NCBI GenBank assembly: GCA_002794785.1
Contig: NBBA01000003.1
Span: 558,001 to 622,000 of the forward strand
Reading direction: 5' to 3'
Origin: Coniferiporia sulphurascens
Taxonomy: Eukaryota; Basidiomycota; Agaricomycetes; Hymenochaetales; Hymenochaetaceae
Length of the DNA: 64,000 nucleotides
In this document: positions 11,484 to 23,220 of the stretch, piece after piece
How the letters are laid out: each line of letters opens with the position of its first letter
Numbering within the stretch: position 1 is the first letter of the stretch
Notes under the pieces: generated by a model
What the model was told of the DNA's origin: nothing
The model's input: only the letters and a program-made list of their open reading frames with translations
Databases searched by the model: none
Position numbers and translations under genes: made by a program

Positions 11484-14400
11484 TTACGAGCCCTCTAGGT
11501 CTGTTAGTTCAGATTCCGCGTCCGAGTCCATCCCCATAGCTTTTGTATTATGCCTCTTCTTGATAGCCGTGCTCCTCACACCGTTTTCCAAGGACACTTC
11601 ATTTTGACCGTTCTTATCCTCTTCCTCAAACTGTTTTCGCAACGTTTCCATTAAACTCGTCCGCATGATCTTCTCCGCCTTCGTCTCCCCCGAACCAGGC
11701 TCGTCCGTATCACCAGCCACTGCCTCATCTAGCGCAAGCTTCGTTTCACCCAAGCGTAGCATATCTTCCTCGATTGTACCCCGTGAGATGAGCTTTACGA
11801 TCTCGACATCGCGTTTCTGGCCTATCCGGTATGCACGATCCGCTGCCTGCCGATCGTTGTGTGGGTTGAAGTCCTGGTCGAAGAGAATAACAACAGAAGC
11901 CGCAGTAAGGTTTATACCCATTCCACCTGCTTTTGTCGAAAGCAAGAAGACAGGAATGGATAAGTCCTCGGTGAACTCGTCAACGAGACCTTGGCGGATG
12001 TCCACAGCAGTGGATCCTGTCAAGACGAGGTGCTTGATAGATCTCTGCTTCAAAATTACTTGCAAGATATCTAAAATTTGGGTAAACTGTATTCATGTTT
12101 ATGAGTTTACAAAACGATGGTTTCACTGCAATGTTTGAAACAAACCTGTGAGAAGATCAAGCACTTCCGGTCCTCTGCCTTGTAACGTTCAAGAAGCGAT
12201 AGCATAGTTTTGACTTTGCCAGCATCGATGTAACAGCTTTCGTTCAAGAGGAACTTTTGCGTAGACTGAAATAGGACGTGTATAGTTATATAAGCATATG
12301 ACATTGTTGATAACGGACAATAACGGGACAATAACCTTGTATGTCCTGCAGAATGCCTGAAGTTCTGCGTCCGTCATGACTTCCATATCCTCCTTTACAA
12401 AATCAAAAACTGCGCCCCTCTTCTTGAAATCCGGCTCCTTTAACAAAACGCGCGTCATAGACGTTAATGTCGAATCGGAGAACTGCGTGCGGAAGAGCAT
12501 CGGATGTGACGCTGCCTTGCGAAGGTCCATGAGTACGTTCGAGGTGTTCTCCAGGTATTTCTTCTCCTTTGCACGCGGATTACTACGACCTTTCTTTTGC
12601 TGCTGCTTCCCCCCATTACCTTTCGCACCCGAACCACTCGGATCGTCGGGTGAATTAATGTCTTTTCCTTCCGTTTCCTCTGAAACCGTCTTTCGAGAGC
12701 GCTGCCTCGCATCGTTGTAGATACTCTTCTGAAGAGGCGTCAGCGTGCACCATTCGATGCGCTCCGTCTTTTTTGGGAGGTCCTTGAGCACCTGATGAAG
12801 TACCGCTCAGTTTCAAAAACGAGAAAGTGTGTGAAGGGGTGTACCTGGTCCTTCCTACGCCGAAGTACAAAAGGTGTCATCATCATTTTCGCCCTTTTTA
12901 CCCTTTCCTCGGCGAGTAACTGCTTCGAATCGCCCCTCACTTTGAAAATGGCGCGTAAAGAACTCTGGCTTTCGTCACCACCAAATTGATCAGGAAGAAT
13001 GAAGTTCATGACGGACTGCGTGATAGATGTTTAACGGCAACACAGACATAAGTTTAAAGGCAAAGACACACAACAAGCTCCTGGAGGTTATTTTGGAGAG
13101 GTGTGCCTGTAAGGAGTAATTTCCACTGGGAGTCGATTCGGGTTAAAGCATTGTAGCGCTGTGATTGGAAGTTCTTGAGAACATGCCCCTCGTCAAATAC
13201 ACAGGTCTGTAAATACGAAGAGGCAGACACAATGAGCTATCATTTGGAAAAGGGGGTACGATAAAAACGGGCCTCACATCCCAGGGAATTTTACGGAAAA
13301 ATTTCCTATCCCTTTCATCGCCAACAGCTAGATTGTATGTTGTGATGAGTACCTCCCATGGTTTTGACTTCGACACTTTGCCCAATTGCGTCGTCAGGAG
13401 GTGTTCACGCAGACCCGGACGGTCATCCTTGTTCCCATAGTACGTTTCAATCGCGATACAAGGGGCAAAGCGCTCGAATTCACGACACCAGTTCTCTAGA
13501 GTTGAAGAGCTGAAACAAACTGTCATAATTCTGACGATTACTGCTATTGAATAATGTAGACTTACGGGACAACAATTAGATGCGGGCCGGCACACCCTTC
13601 CTCCTTCAGCTGAGCGAAGAAGCTAATGACTTGCACCGTCTTGCCAAGACCTGTGAAGAACGAGACCAGATTAGTTCTTCGCGGCGATCTTCAGACAGAA
13701 ACACTTCGGCGCACCCATCTCATCGGCCAGGATACAACTATATTTTTTAGAGTGAAGAAGGCGAAGCCAATTCACACCAATGATTTGGTAGTCCTTGAGT
13801 TGCACGCCGGGAGCCAGCAATGAGGATGCCCTTTCGATGAAGCCGCTTGTTGACGAAGTGTTGACAACGGAGACTAGAGTGAGGGCACCGTCTACAGCTA
13901 CATCATCGCCAAGGATTGGGGACTGGGGACTTTCTCGTTCCTTTCCTTTCCCTTTGCCTGTCCAACCGGCGATGTCCTTTTTCAACTCTTCACCTATACG
14001 CTCGCAATCTTGAAGAATTTTGTCTACAGCACTGTATCCTTTGTAGATACTGACACACTCTTCAAACATACGAGGACTGATGCCAGCAGGTCCTGCCTTC
14101 TTCTTCTCCTGTCCCAGCCTCTTTTTCAAGTCGTCGACTGACCCAAATGGTCGAAGTGCAACGACCATGTTTGCTTGCTCTGGCGTGCAGCCTGTAACGA
14201 GGGGGTGTTACTTTACTAAAAGATATCAAAAGCACAGAAAAATACGCACCTGTAAGCTCTCTCAGCGCATCCACCCCCAACGAATTCAAGTTATCCAAAG
14301 CCGTTTTCTCGGAGATACTAGCCTGTTCGACCTCGATCTCCGACTCGTCCTCAGAAGCGGATTCGATAATTTGTTTGCGGGGTTTACTTCGGGAAGGACG

Positions 14401-15543
14401 AGGTCGAATGGGGGAAGAGTCTGGATCTACGACTACTGGTGACATCGGTGTAGCTGATGTCGATGGCGATGGCTGGTTGACAGTGGCGCGTCTCTTGTAA
14501 ATTGACGATTTCGCCGCGATCTCTTTCTGATGTATTCGCTTAGCCTCGCGCTCGTCGTCTACTTCCTTGACCTTCCCCACCACTCTGGTCACGTCGGGAA
14601 CGGATGTGGATGTAAACGACGGTGTCTGACGCATCGGGGGACTGAAATTAGGATCTAGCAAGAGATTGGTTGCCGCTCGTATGTCCCCGTTAGACATATG
14701 ATACGCTGCATCCACATTCCCAGTAGGCAGCCAGGCGTTGGCGACACGGAGCTTCTGCAACTCGGTATCGACTGGACGGTCGGCGCGCGTGGCATGAGAC
14801 TTCGAAGGTCCTGCAAGTAGCGTTTTCGCATCGGGGAGAGAGTCGTCGGAAGATAACGATGATGATGAAATGAGGGACTTGTTTGACACCAGCTTACGCT
14901 TCTGGCCGACACGGGTTATTTCGGGCGACGTAGGTGACCCCGAAGCAAACGTATCGGGGGTGTCAGAACTTGTCTGGATGAGGTTTGGACGCTTGCGGGG
15001 ACGGTCGTTATCCGACCCCTCATCATCGTCAACTATACGCCGAGTCGGAGGTGGATTTGGACGCGTGATAAGCGCGTTGTTTACGCCTGTGGACGCGACA
15101 AATCCACTGGGTCTAGACAGGGGATCGGCATGGCCTGTCATACTTTGAGACCAGGAACTGCGGTGGTTGGGTCCATGTATCGATGGCACATCAGACGAGT
15201 ACTGATACGGCTGATACGGCTGATATCTCGAGTCTTGGGCAATAGGACTCGAATTAGGGACAAGGACTGTTCCGTTTGACGGTGTAGTGGGGAAGTATCG
15301 AGAACTAGCCGTGGCATCGCGAGACTGTGTGGGCAAGCCAGACGGTATCCCTGCTGGCAACGACGCCGACGAGGATGACACGAATGGCTGCTGGGCATTC
15401 GGACGTTGACTCTGTTGTCGTCTAAAAGCAAACTGTTCGAGAGCAAGTCTCTGCTGAGGTGGATCAGCTACAAATGCACATACAAGACAAACGACGAATT
15501 GGTGACTGACCCTCGCTTCAGCAACGTCTGGGCCGGACGCCAT
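11484..15543 (-). CDS. FUN30: SNF2-family chromatin remodeller, Fun30/SMARCAD1 type
   Basis: This ATP-dependent DNA translocase acts on nucleosomes; Fun30/SMARCAD1 proteins work in silencing and DNA end resection. The start ATG at 15543 gives [11 protein letters not shown], then an intron, then [18 protein letters not shown] long Ser/Pro-rich N-terminus (to about 14800) carries a CUE-like ubiquitin-binding segment, [20 protein letters not shown], as in Fun30. The ATPase part shows [20 protein letters not shown] and SCILADEMG (Walker A region), [20 protein letters not shown], and the domain border [14 protein letters not shown]. The helicase C half shows [20 protein letters not shown] and [14 protein letters not shown]. 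At least seven short introns interrupt it. The tail ends in the acidic [13 protein letters not shown]. The family call is strong, and the CUE-like segment favours Fun30 over other SNF2 groups. Confidence 0.9.
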
Positions 15544-18500
15544 CGCTGGCAAGACTCCTTCCCTTCGTCAACGTACACGGTGTATGTAAGACTTGTGCTG
15601 CGCGCAACGCAGCACGGACGACAATGAAGACGATGGCGAGAACGACGACCTCGCGGCCCCTTGCGAACGACGCTGATCCAACTCAAATTCCCACGTTGAA
15701 ATTATTATCAACAAAACCTCACAAAACTAAATAACTAGTCCTTGTTTTCCGAGTACATAGTTTGTGCAGAGCACATTAGATCAATAAAATCAATATATTC
15801 GCCCTAATATAGATAAGTACAGCGTTGTTAGCTAACAGGAGAGGTATGCTTGTCGAAAGGGCTCCGTTCAATGTCAAAATACGGCAGGGGTCCTTTCCTA
15901 ACAGCAGAGGCACCGGGAGCAGACCTTAGGGATACGGACTCTCTCTAAAGATGGCGATAGTAGAAGCGAAAGAGGAGGTACATAGCCCCGACGGTCTAGA
16001 CGAAAGCTGCCAGGTTGACTGAAATAAGGAACTGAATCAGGAGTGGATAAGTTGTGTTGATAAATAATACTAGCAGTACAGCGGATGACTGAAAAGCCGA
16101 CTTGGTCAAGAGCCGCAATAGACAATCAAACCACGTCGATAAACTCTCCCTTTTGCAGTTGGTGTCGAAAGTTAGTCAAAGAGACAGAAGTCCTCTGAGG
16201 ACGTGTTGTATGGTGTAATCTGCAGTGGGGAGGGACGAATGAGAGTAACAAAATGCGTGGTCAGTCGACCGCTCATGCGCCCTACAAGGTTAAGGAAAAA
16301 TTGTGCTATGACCGGCGACAATCCAAAGAAGCCCTAGAAATCCCAAGCGCATCAGAAAGAATACGGCGCCTATGTCTGCGAGCACTTCTAGTGGGCGAAG
16401 GTGTCTGTTTTGAGGTCCCACCCTCAGACAGACGCTCGTTTGCGAATAACTTCCTTTCGGTACTCGATGGAAGAGATCCTCCCTGTGAGGCTGTGGACAG
16501 GTAAGCTAAAAATTAAATGACAATCGTCTCATCGTCTTCCGGATCTACTACGCCCTGGAAGACAGTGCTCAAGGCGATGCAGACCGGAAGTTCCAGTTCT
16601 GTGTGGACGTGCTGACGGGCCCGCACGTCCGAATTATCGAGTGCTCGGAACACTGCGTCAAAAGTGCTCCATAGCCTTTGGAAGGCACGATCTTGTTCAT
16701 GTCGTGCGCTGCGGAGGGCCAATCAATCCAGACGGATGGCGTCCATCGCCTATAATCAGCGTGCCATTAAACAATTGATGTACCGCAATCCCATAGACAT
16801 TTCACAAGCTCCTTAAAACTCCTGTAGCCAATTATGATAACACCTCATTTGGAAGCATTGGTGAGACATGAACTCTTAAGTGTCCCAGACCATATCGAGC
16901 GTCCAAATGGTTATGTGCAGCGCATACATTTCATTGAGCCTAATTGTCATTTATGAATTGCCTAGTCACTGGCGGGATGATAAGCGCACTTACTAGCGAT
17001 CCACGGGTACCGGATCAAGGAAAACATATCCGTCTGGTCCATGACAAGAGCAGCGATGAATGGACTTGCCCGCTCGCTATTAACGCGGTCCGAGGGCCCC
17101 ATCGCAGATGTGAAATTACCTGCTTATTCTAGCATATGGAAGACGGAATTAATGGGAAAGGGTCGCGATGAAGTCAGGGCTCAAGGGAAAGTTAGAGGGA
17201 GTTTCCGATTTTGGCTTGACGCGGACGTTGTGTGCCTCCGAGGTGACAATTCGAACAGTGGATAAACGGCATGCATGACGAACGACACCACGGAAAGGCG
17301 ACCTAAACCGCACGTCCGCCTGACAACACACACGGGACCGGTGCGCGCCGCATAAGGACGTATTCGGGGTGCTACTGATTGTGCATGACGCTGAGCGTAG
17401 GATAAATTCACGGGGAAGTGATATTTAACGCCAAAGTTGGGGGAAAACATCGATTACTTTTTAATTAAGATGCGGTCTTAAGGCCTCGTCTTGATTGAAG
17501 CTTCAATTGGATAGAAACTATACACATTGGACATCGCGGGAATTGCATTCGTTGGCAGAACCGTTGCGGATTTTAAAACTCGTATTGCTTCGAAACAGGT
17601 TGATGCGCCAAGCAGTATAGTGCTTTGTCGGTGACTGTTAATTCGGGTCCAGAGAAATAAGAATTCCGCCATGCCTAGCAGGGATATTCCCTGGAAACCT
17701 ATTCAGAAAAGCTCAGCCGCCAACATTGACCCCACCGCAGATGGCCAGTGAGGAGAAACGTTAATGCATATAACCTGATCAATAGCGCTATGACCAGAAG
17801 GCGGAGATATATGATCGCAAACGCGCGGCCGAGCTATTCGAAGCGAGACTTGGAAGGACCAAGGCAGTGCAAGCATGGGAACCTTCGTTACAAAACATAC
17901 CCGAATACTGGATATAGAAGACTTGCCAACGATTGCGGTATGAACGATGGCTTGTTCCGGGAAATTCTTGAGCACTGGAGTTTTTTTTAAAAGCTAAATG
18001 AGGCGAATGATTTTGCGCACCGGGCCTTCCTGAAGTGGGGAAAAGCTGAAAGGGAGAGTGGTGACACTTGGTCAGCGATTTACCCCCAAATTTGCTTATC
18101 AACGTTGTCGACGGCGAGGAGGAAAAGGCACGACACAGCGAGGGCGGGAGGAGTCGAACATCATGCATTCCGTTTGGTTACCGCCGCCGCTAATGATGTT
18201 CCGACGGTCTTGTCTTTGAACGTGCCTTTACCCGGTGTTTGAACAAGGCCATTAAGTAGTTGAAGTCCTAAGAAGAGAGATGAAAAGATGTCCCCTGACT
18301 GGCATATTCCCCGAGCACAGCCCGGCAGAAAGGCACGTTTCCACCAAACCACGGAGATCGGTCGACGGGGCATTTTTCTCAAAAACCGACAGTGTTTGCT
18401 TACCCCGTTGGATGATGAACGTGAATGGAGGTCGTCCCGTCGTCCGCGCCTTGCCAGGCATTAGTACCAGCGCTGTTCCTACGGTGGGATCAGAGACAGC

Positions 18501-18982
18501 TTCGTCCACTAACGTTATTCGGGGCTCCGTTAGCAGAAAGACGTGAATCAAGAAGCCATTAATTGATGTCCTCGGGAGTTACTTTTCGGACAGTTGAATC
18601 TTGCAAGACATTTGTGGTCACTTTCTCGTCTGAATACTTGCAATAGCGTTAGCAAACGCCGGGAGTCGGAACGTCTGCACATCGATAAGACAGGCAAACG
18701 AACCCGCATCAACCCTCGCGAGTGATTTGGGCACCAGGTACGTGTCACTCACAGCGTTACCTGGGGTGACCGCCGGTGGTAGCGGCAAGCTCTTCAAAAT
18801 TGTATCCTTGCAATATGCCAACTGCCTATCTATAGTCGCTGTCCATTACGGATTACGAGAAGTAAATTCGAGCGGAGTATCCAAGAAAATTTTATGAAAC
18901 AATCCAGTTCAATCATCTCGACAAAGGGGCGCTATATATATTTGTGGCAAAAGAATACCATCGGTAATGGGATGCTGAAACT
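15544..18982. other. 3.4-kb gene-poor region with scattered short open frames
   Basis: The first 150 bases are the probable FUN30 promoter. The rest has only short open frames on both strands, without a convincing spliced model. Minus-strand pieces at 18170-18830 (for example LVDEAVSDPTVGTALVLMPG and VTPGNAVSDTYLVPKSLARV) and at 17478-17672 read like coding sequence but are broken by stops. They may be remains of a lost gene that I could not name. No tRNA, tandem repeat or terminal inverted repeat was seen. Confidence 0.45.
18170..18830 (-). pseudogene. Unidentified decayed coding fragments
   Basis: Several minus-strand frames here have protein-like composition: AYCKDTILKSLPLPP, NAVSDTYLVPKSLARVDAGS, FLLTEPRITLVDEAVSDPTV and GLVQTPGKGTFKDKTVGTSL. 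They are in different frames with stops between them, and no splice pattern joins them into one product. I do not recognise the family. They may equally be chance open frames in GC-balanced DNA. Confidence 0.2.
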
Positions 18983-20189
18983 TTAAGGCATGAAAGCAAT
19001 TAATATCAACGGAATGAGGACAAGCCACCATGCTCGGAAGAGCGTCTTATAGCCTTCCTCGTCAATAATGCGCTTCACACAATCCAAGAAGCCGGTGTAA
19101 GGGTCGTCATCAGGCCTCAGTCTATATGGAATGCATTTAACCCTTCAAGAGTCCTTAACTGAAAAGAAGAAAACCATACCCGATAACGTCCTCGTCAGAA
19201 GCTGAGTAAACCACATCATTGACATTGGCATCTTCATCCTGTCCAACAGCAGAAAACGCCGAGGAATCATGATTGCGCTGAATTGAAAGACGTGTAGACA
19301 CAACTTCAATTGGTGCGATAATGATCATGCTGATAAAAGCAAGACCAAGATAAAGACTGAGGCGCGCAACGGAGTACTTCGCGAAAGAGTTTGCTTCAGT
19401 AGGTGACGCCGGTGGAAGGATCGTTAGGCGAAGCGGGTCCATGATTAAAACAATGTATGCGACGCGGAGGGCTTCGGATGTCAGTAGACCAGGCGTAAGG
19501 AAAATAGCCCAGGGGCGTTTCCGCTCAGTTGCAGTAAGCAGAATTCTCAGGGAATAAACTCCTTTGAACCAAGGAAGCTTGAAGGGTGTGGTAATGGATC
19601 TGAGAACAAGATGTTAACCAATGGTGCACTCAAATATCCCTGCGGGCACTGACCGGTTGGTAATGATTGTAACAGGAAGAGAGATGGCCATCATAAACAA
19701 ACCGTAAGCCAACCTGCTCCATACTCCTTCCACAGGGGCTGTGTATTTGTTATGACTGCTTGTGCGTCCAAGAAAGGCTCCAGGAAGTACAGCGACGAAG
19801 GCCATAATCACAACTGTGCTGATAAAGCCGGGCACTAACGATACTCCGGGGTCAGAGTTAATGATAACGAAATGGGTCCATAGAACGCACTAAAGCCCTT
19901 GTACAATCCTGACCATCCCTGTTCAACGCAGGTAAGCCACGACAACACTGTATAGCGTGGCAGCACATACCTCAAGACGCTTCACCCTCTTGAGCATTGC
20001 GAAATAGGAGTCGACAACAGGCCCTGTGTGTGGCTGGACCCCCCCTTCGCCATCCAATTGAAGGCCTTTCGGCGTGTAGTTCGCTCGGAATCGCACCAAA
20101 GTACCTGCGAGAGGAACAGCTATCAAGAAGCTGGCAGCAAGTGTAGACGTTATCGCTGCCGTGACAATTAGTGCCTCGCCGACGCCCAT
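18983..20189 (-). CDS. Mitochondrial carrier-like membrane protein (SLC25 type)
   Basis: The minus-strand ATG at 20189 begins MGVGEALIVTAAITSTLAAS, a first membrane helix, then VPLAGTLVRFRANYTPKG. An intron leads to GWSGLYKGFSAFYGPI, the carrier-repeat GxxxLYKG motif. Later exons give VVPGFISTVVIMAFVAVLPG, WSRLAYGLFMMAISLPV, SLYLGLAFISMIIIAPIEVV and STRLSIQRNH (PIEVVSTR is a Px[DE]xxxxR-like carrier signature). The last exon reads LRPDDDPYTGFLDCVKRIID, EEGYKTLFRAWWLVLIP and a stop at 18983. The signature is weak in the first repeat, as in divergent fungal carriers whose substrate is unknown. Inner mitochondrial membrane or peroxisome is likely. I cannot assign a substrate. Confidence 0.75.
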
Positions 20190-21706
20190 TGTAGTGTACG
20201 TTAACTAGGACGATGATCGAGGTTTAAGACAAGTATGTATAGTTGCTGCGCACGCACTGCGGCCAGCCATGGCCGATGGACTGCGTCACTGCAATGCCTT
20301 TATGGGAAAGTATTTGTCATCACTGGTAACTATCGGGTTTAACCCCAGGCTTGCTAACTTGAGAAATAAATAAAAAGAGCGTCTGAAGGCGTAACTGGGT
20401 ATTCAGCTAGTATTAATAATGTCGACTGACGAGAAGAGTCGTCAAAAGCCTCAATCCCCTGCAGTATTAGCGTATCTTGGTGGTTCTCTCGTCGGAACAT
20501 TGCACCGCAAACGTGATATGTGTAAAGTCGTAAGTATGTATCTCTGCTTTTTGCTTCCCTGGGGCGCTTGTGGCGAGGCCGGCTCGGCTGCCATGCGATG
20601 CGCAACTCTCGTCGCTGAAACAGTATTACTTGACGCTTTCGTTAAGCTATTATAAGGTCACAGTGAGAGCTGGTCTTGGTTAGTACCAGACAGGCGCTGG
20701 TGGGCATCGATAACCTCCCCTTCGGCAGAACCCCGGCTTGACACATTTTGTTCAAATGCTCCCACGAATGACGAAGTAGATTAGTATACAAACGCTGGAT
20801 CTTCCATACAGCCGTGAAGTTCATCTTGCCACTTGCCAGAGCGCGGACGCGAAAAGATGTCGGCAGCTAGACAGACTTGACTGCGTTTCATCAACTGGCC
20901 AGCCCTAGTGTGTTTTATTCTCCCTTTTCTTGGAATGCTCCCTGGCCCCAGCGGGTTCTATTTGTCCATAGCCCTTTAAGGTGCGAGGTTTCGGAATCCT
21001 GAGAACCGACGGCTGGGAAGTACCTGAAGTGTAGAGTTGATCCTGAATGCAGCATGTTCTCCGAGGGGGGGAGGCCGTTTCCGGGAAAGGCGAGGCTGTG
21101 CGTGACTCATGGACGACTCGTATATTGGTCTTTTGCTTTTAAATGCCGAGTCCTGCTTATCCGAGGAGGGTCGCGGGCGCTGCCTGCCAATTGGGCTCTT
21201 TCTACGAAGCTGCTAAAGACCTCGTTGCTAGCGAAAATCCCATGCGCTAACCCGATGCTCTATGGTCTTGCCCGCGCAAATCGCTGGACCGTTTTGATCA
21301 ACGGGGCTTCCCTGCGTGCGGGACGCCGAATACGCTAACGCCTTATCATATCGCACAATTTCTCTAGTCAAGCCCGATTTCAATCTCTGATCTGTATTCG
21401 ATTCCCGGAATTTTTATTATGTCAAAATCTACCTGCAGCAGCTTCCGTTTACAATGTTCCATCCATAGTACCTTCGGAGGCAGAAGTCGACGTGCTTGGC
21501 ATTGGATCTTCGAGACTCATTGATATGCCCATGAACTCTCCGCACTATCTACCGGGGATGTAAAGTCATTCTTAACTTCTATGGGTCCGGTGGCGTTGAC
21601 TTGGATTATATAAATACCACAGAGTTCCTTACCAGCTGCAAACTCCGTCCTTTCCCTTTCCTCCACCCCTCCATCTAATTACCTCCCACTGCACCTTAAA
21701 CGAGAA
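20190..21706. other. 1.5-kb intergenic region; TATA box near its right end
   Basis: No supported gene. A plus-strand frame at 20419-20655 (78 codons, MSTDEKSRQKPQSP..) has no recognised motif. The right end contains the promoter of the Zn2Cys6 gene. Confidence 0.4.
21607..21616 (+). promoter_or_regulatory. TATA box of the Zn2Cys6 regulator
   Basis: TATATAAATA lies 91 bases before the ATG at 21707. It is followed by a pyrimidine-rich stretch (TCCTTTCCCTTTCC), as expected for a fungal core promoter and transcription start region. Confidence 0.55.
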
Positions 21707-23220
21707 ATGTCTACCGACTCGACTCGTTCGTCGGAGGCTCCCTCTGCATCCACCCCCGCTCCCCCGGGTGACCATAGAAAGCGCCGTCGGAACAGAACAA
21801 CTCAATCTTGTCTTAATTGCCATGCTTCTAAAAGAATGGTACGTTATATGCATATATATCGTCGGCGCCCATTTACCTAGTTACCTTCGCACAGTGTGAT
21901 CGCAAGAGACCTGCTTGTCAGCGATGCACTACTCTTGGCCTGGTAAGTGAGACGGGCCTGTAAGCCTCCACAGGGACCTTAACCTTGGTTCTCAGACCGG
22001 CCTTTGTGTCTATGAAGTCGACGATCCCAGCCAAAGGCAAGTGCGTCGGCCATTCCGACTGGTCATTTACTAATGCGGGCCTGCAGGAACAATTTTTCCG
22101 ATGAGAAATCCCATCTTCGTAGCCGTGTTGCTGAGCTCGAGGGCGTCATCAGAGAGGTAAGCCTCGCTATATGATGCATTCGGATCTAGGATTAAAGCCG
22201 TTGTAGATGAAGAACAAACCTCATCCGCGTTGGGCACAGAAGTCTGCGACAGGCCAGACTCTTGGCTCACAGTCGAGTGACGATGATTCCGAGTTCCCTC
22301 CAAACTCCACGGGTTGCGACTCTGTCGGAGGATCGGATGGCAGACGCCCTTTTAATCACGCGCCTTCGCTACTTGTCGAACCTGCCCATCTGAACATACC
22401 CGGAGTTCAGCTCACTCCTGTGTCGTTATCAGCTGGCGCAACTTCGTCGTGCGAAAGCCTGCTGGCCCCTCAGGACCCGCACTTCCTGAGGGCATACAGC
22501 CTCCCCTCCCCTCCCAGCTCCCCTTCGTCCAATAGCCCAAGACCTGCCCAAAATGCACTTCCTATGGCTGATACACCGATGTGCGGAACTAGCTTTAATG
22601 TTGGAGATCTGCTTGGGTCCGCCTCCGCCGGTATGAAGCAAACTGGTCTGGAAGATGGGATATACGGTCACATGCTGGACCACATTATGCGGACAGACGA
22701 AGCCAAGAAGGCAGGTCTATACTGCGATACGAGCACTCCTGGGCGGGCCAGGGACATATGCGGCTGCATCGACAACGCTACGGCCTACAATAACCTCTTA
22801 GAGCTTTCTGTGCGCTTGCGGAAGGCCGTTGAATCTCTTGGGAGAGTAGCCGACCATCGCCAGGGTGTGCCTGAATTCGATTGCCAACTATACTCGAAGA
22901 TTTGCGAACTAGACAAGCTCACCTCGTAAGTCTTCCTACCTATTTACCCCTTCCGTTATGTAATTTATGGAAAATTCCTTGACAGGACCGCGCTGGGGAA
23001 CGCGATGTCTCCAGCGGACAGACTTCATACTCGTGATTCATATTTCCCTCCGTCGCCTTCGGACTTCCCCCCCACCATTTCACCGAATTGCCTCAATAAT
23101 ATCCCGCAGTGGGACATGAACGTCAATCGACCAACATTTTCAGGGAGTGCTCAGACTGAGAATTTCATGTCTTGGGACAACGTACAGCGGGAGACGTGGG
23201 CTCACAGCCCCATGTCGTGA
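21707..23220 (+). CDS. Zn2Cys6 fungal transcription factor
   Basis: The ATG at 21707 starts MSTDSTRSSEAPSASTPAPP. A basic patch (HRKRRRNRT) is followed by the Gal4-type binuclear zinc cluster CLNCHASKRM - intron - CDRKRPACQRCTTLGLTGLC. Its spacing is C-x2-C-x6-C-x6-C-x2-C-x8-C and the intron sits just before the third cysteine. The linker SQR and a short coiled-coil segment, SHLRSRVAELEGVIRE, suggest a dimer. The remainder is Ser/Pro-rich, with NNLLELSVRLRKAVESLGRV as a second helical stretch, and ends in AHSPMS. No fungal-specific middle homology domain is evident. DNA binding is clear; target genes are unknown, and the neighbours do not suggest a cluster-specific role. Confidence 0.88.
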
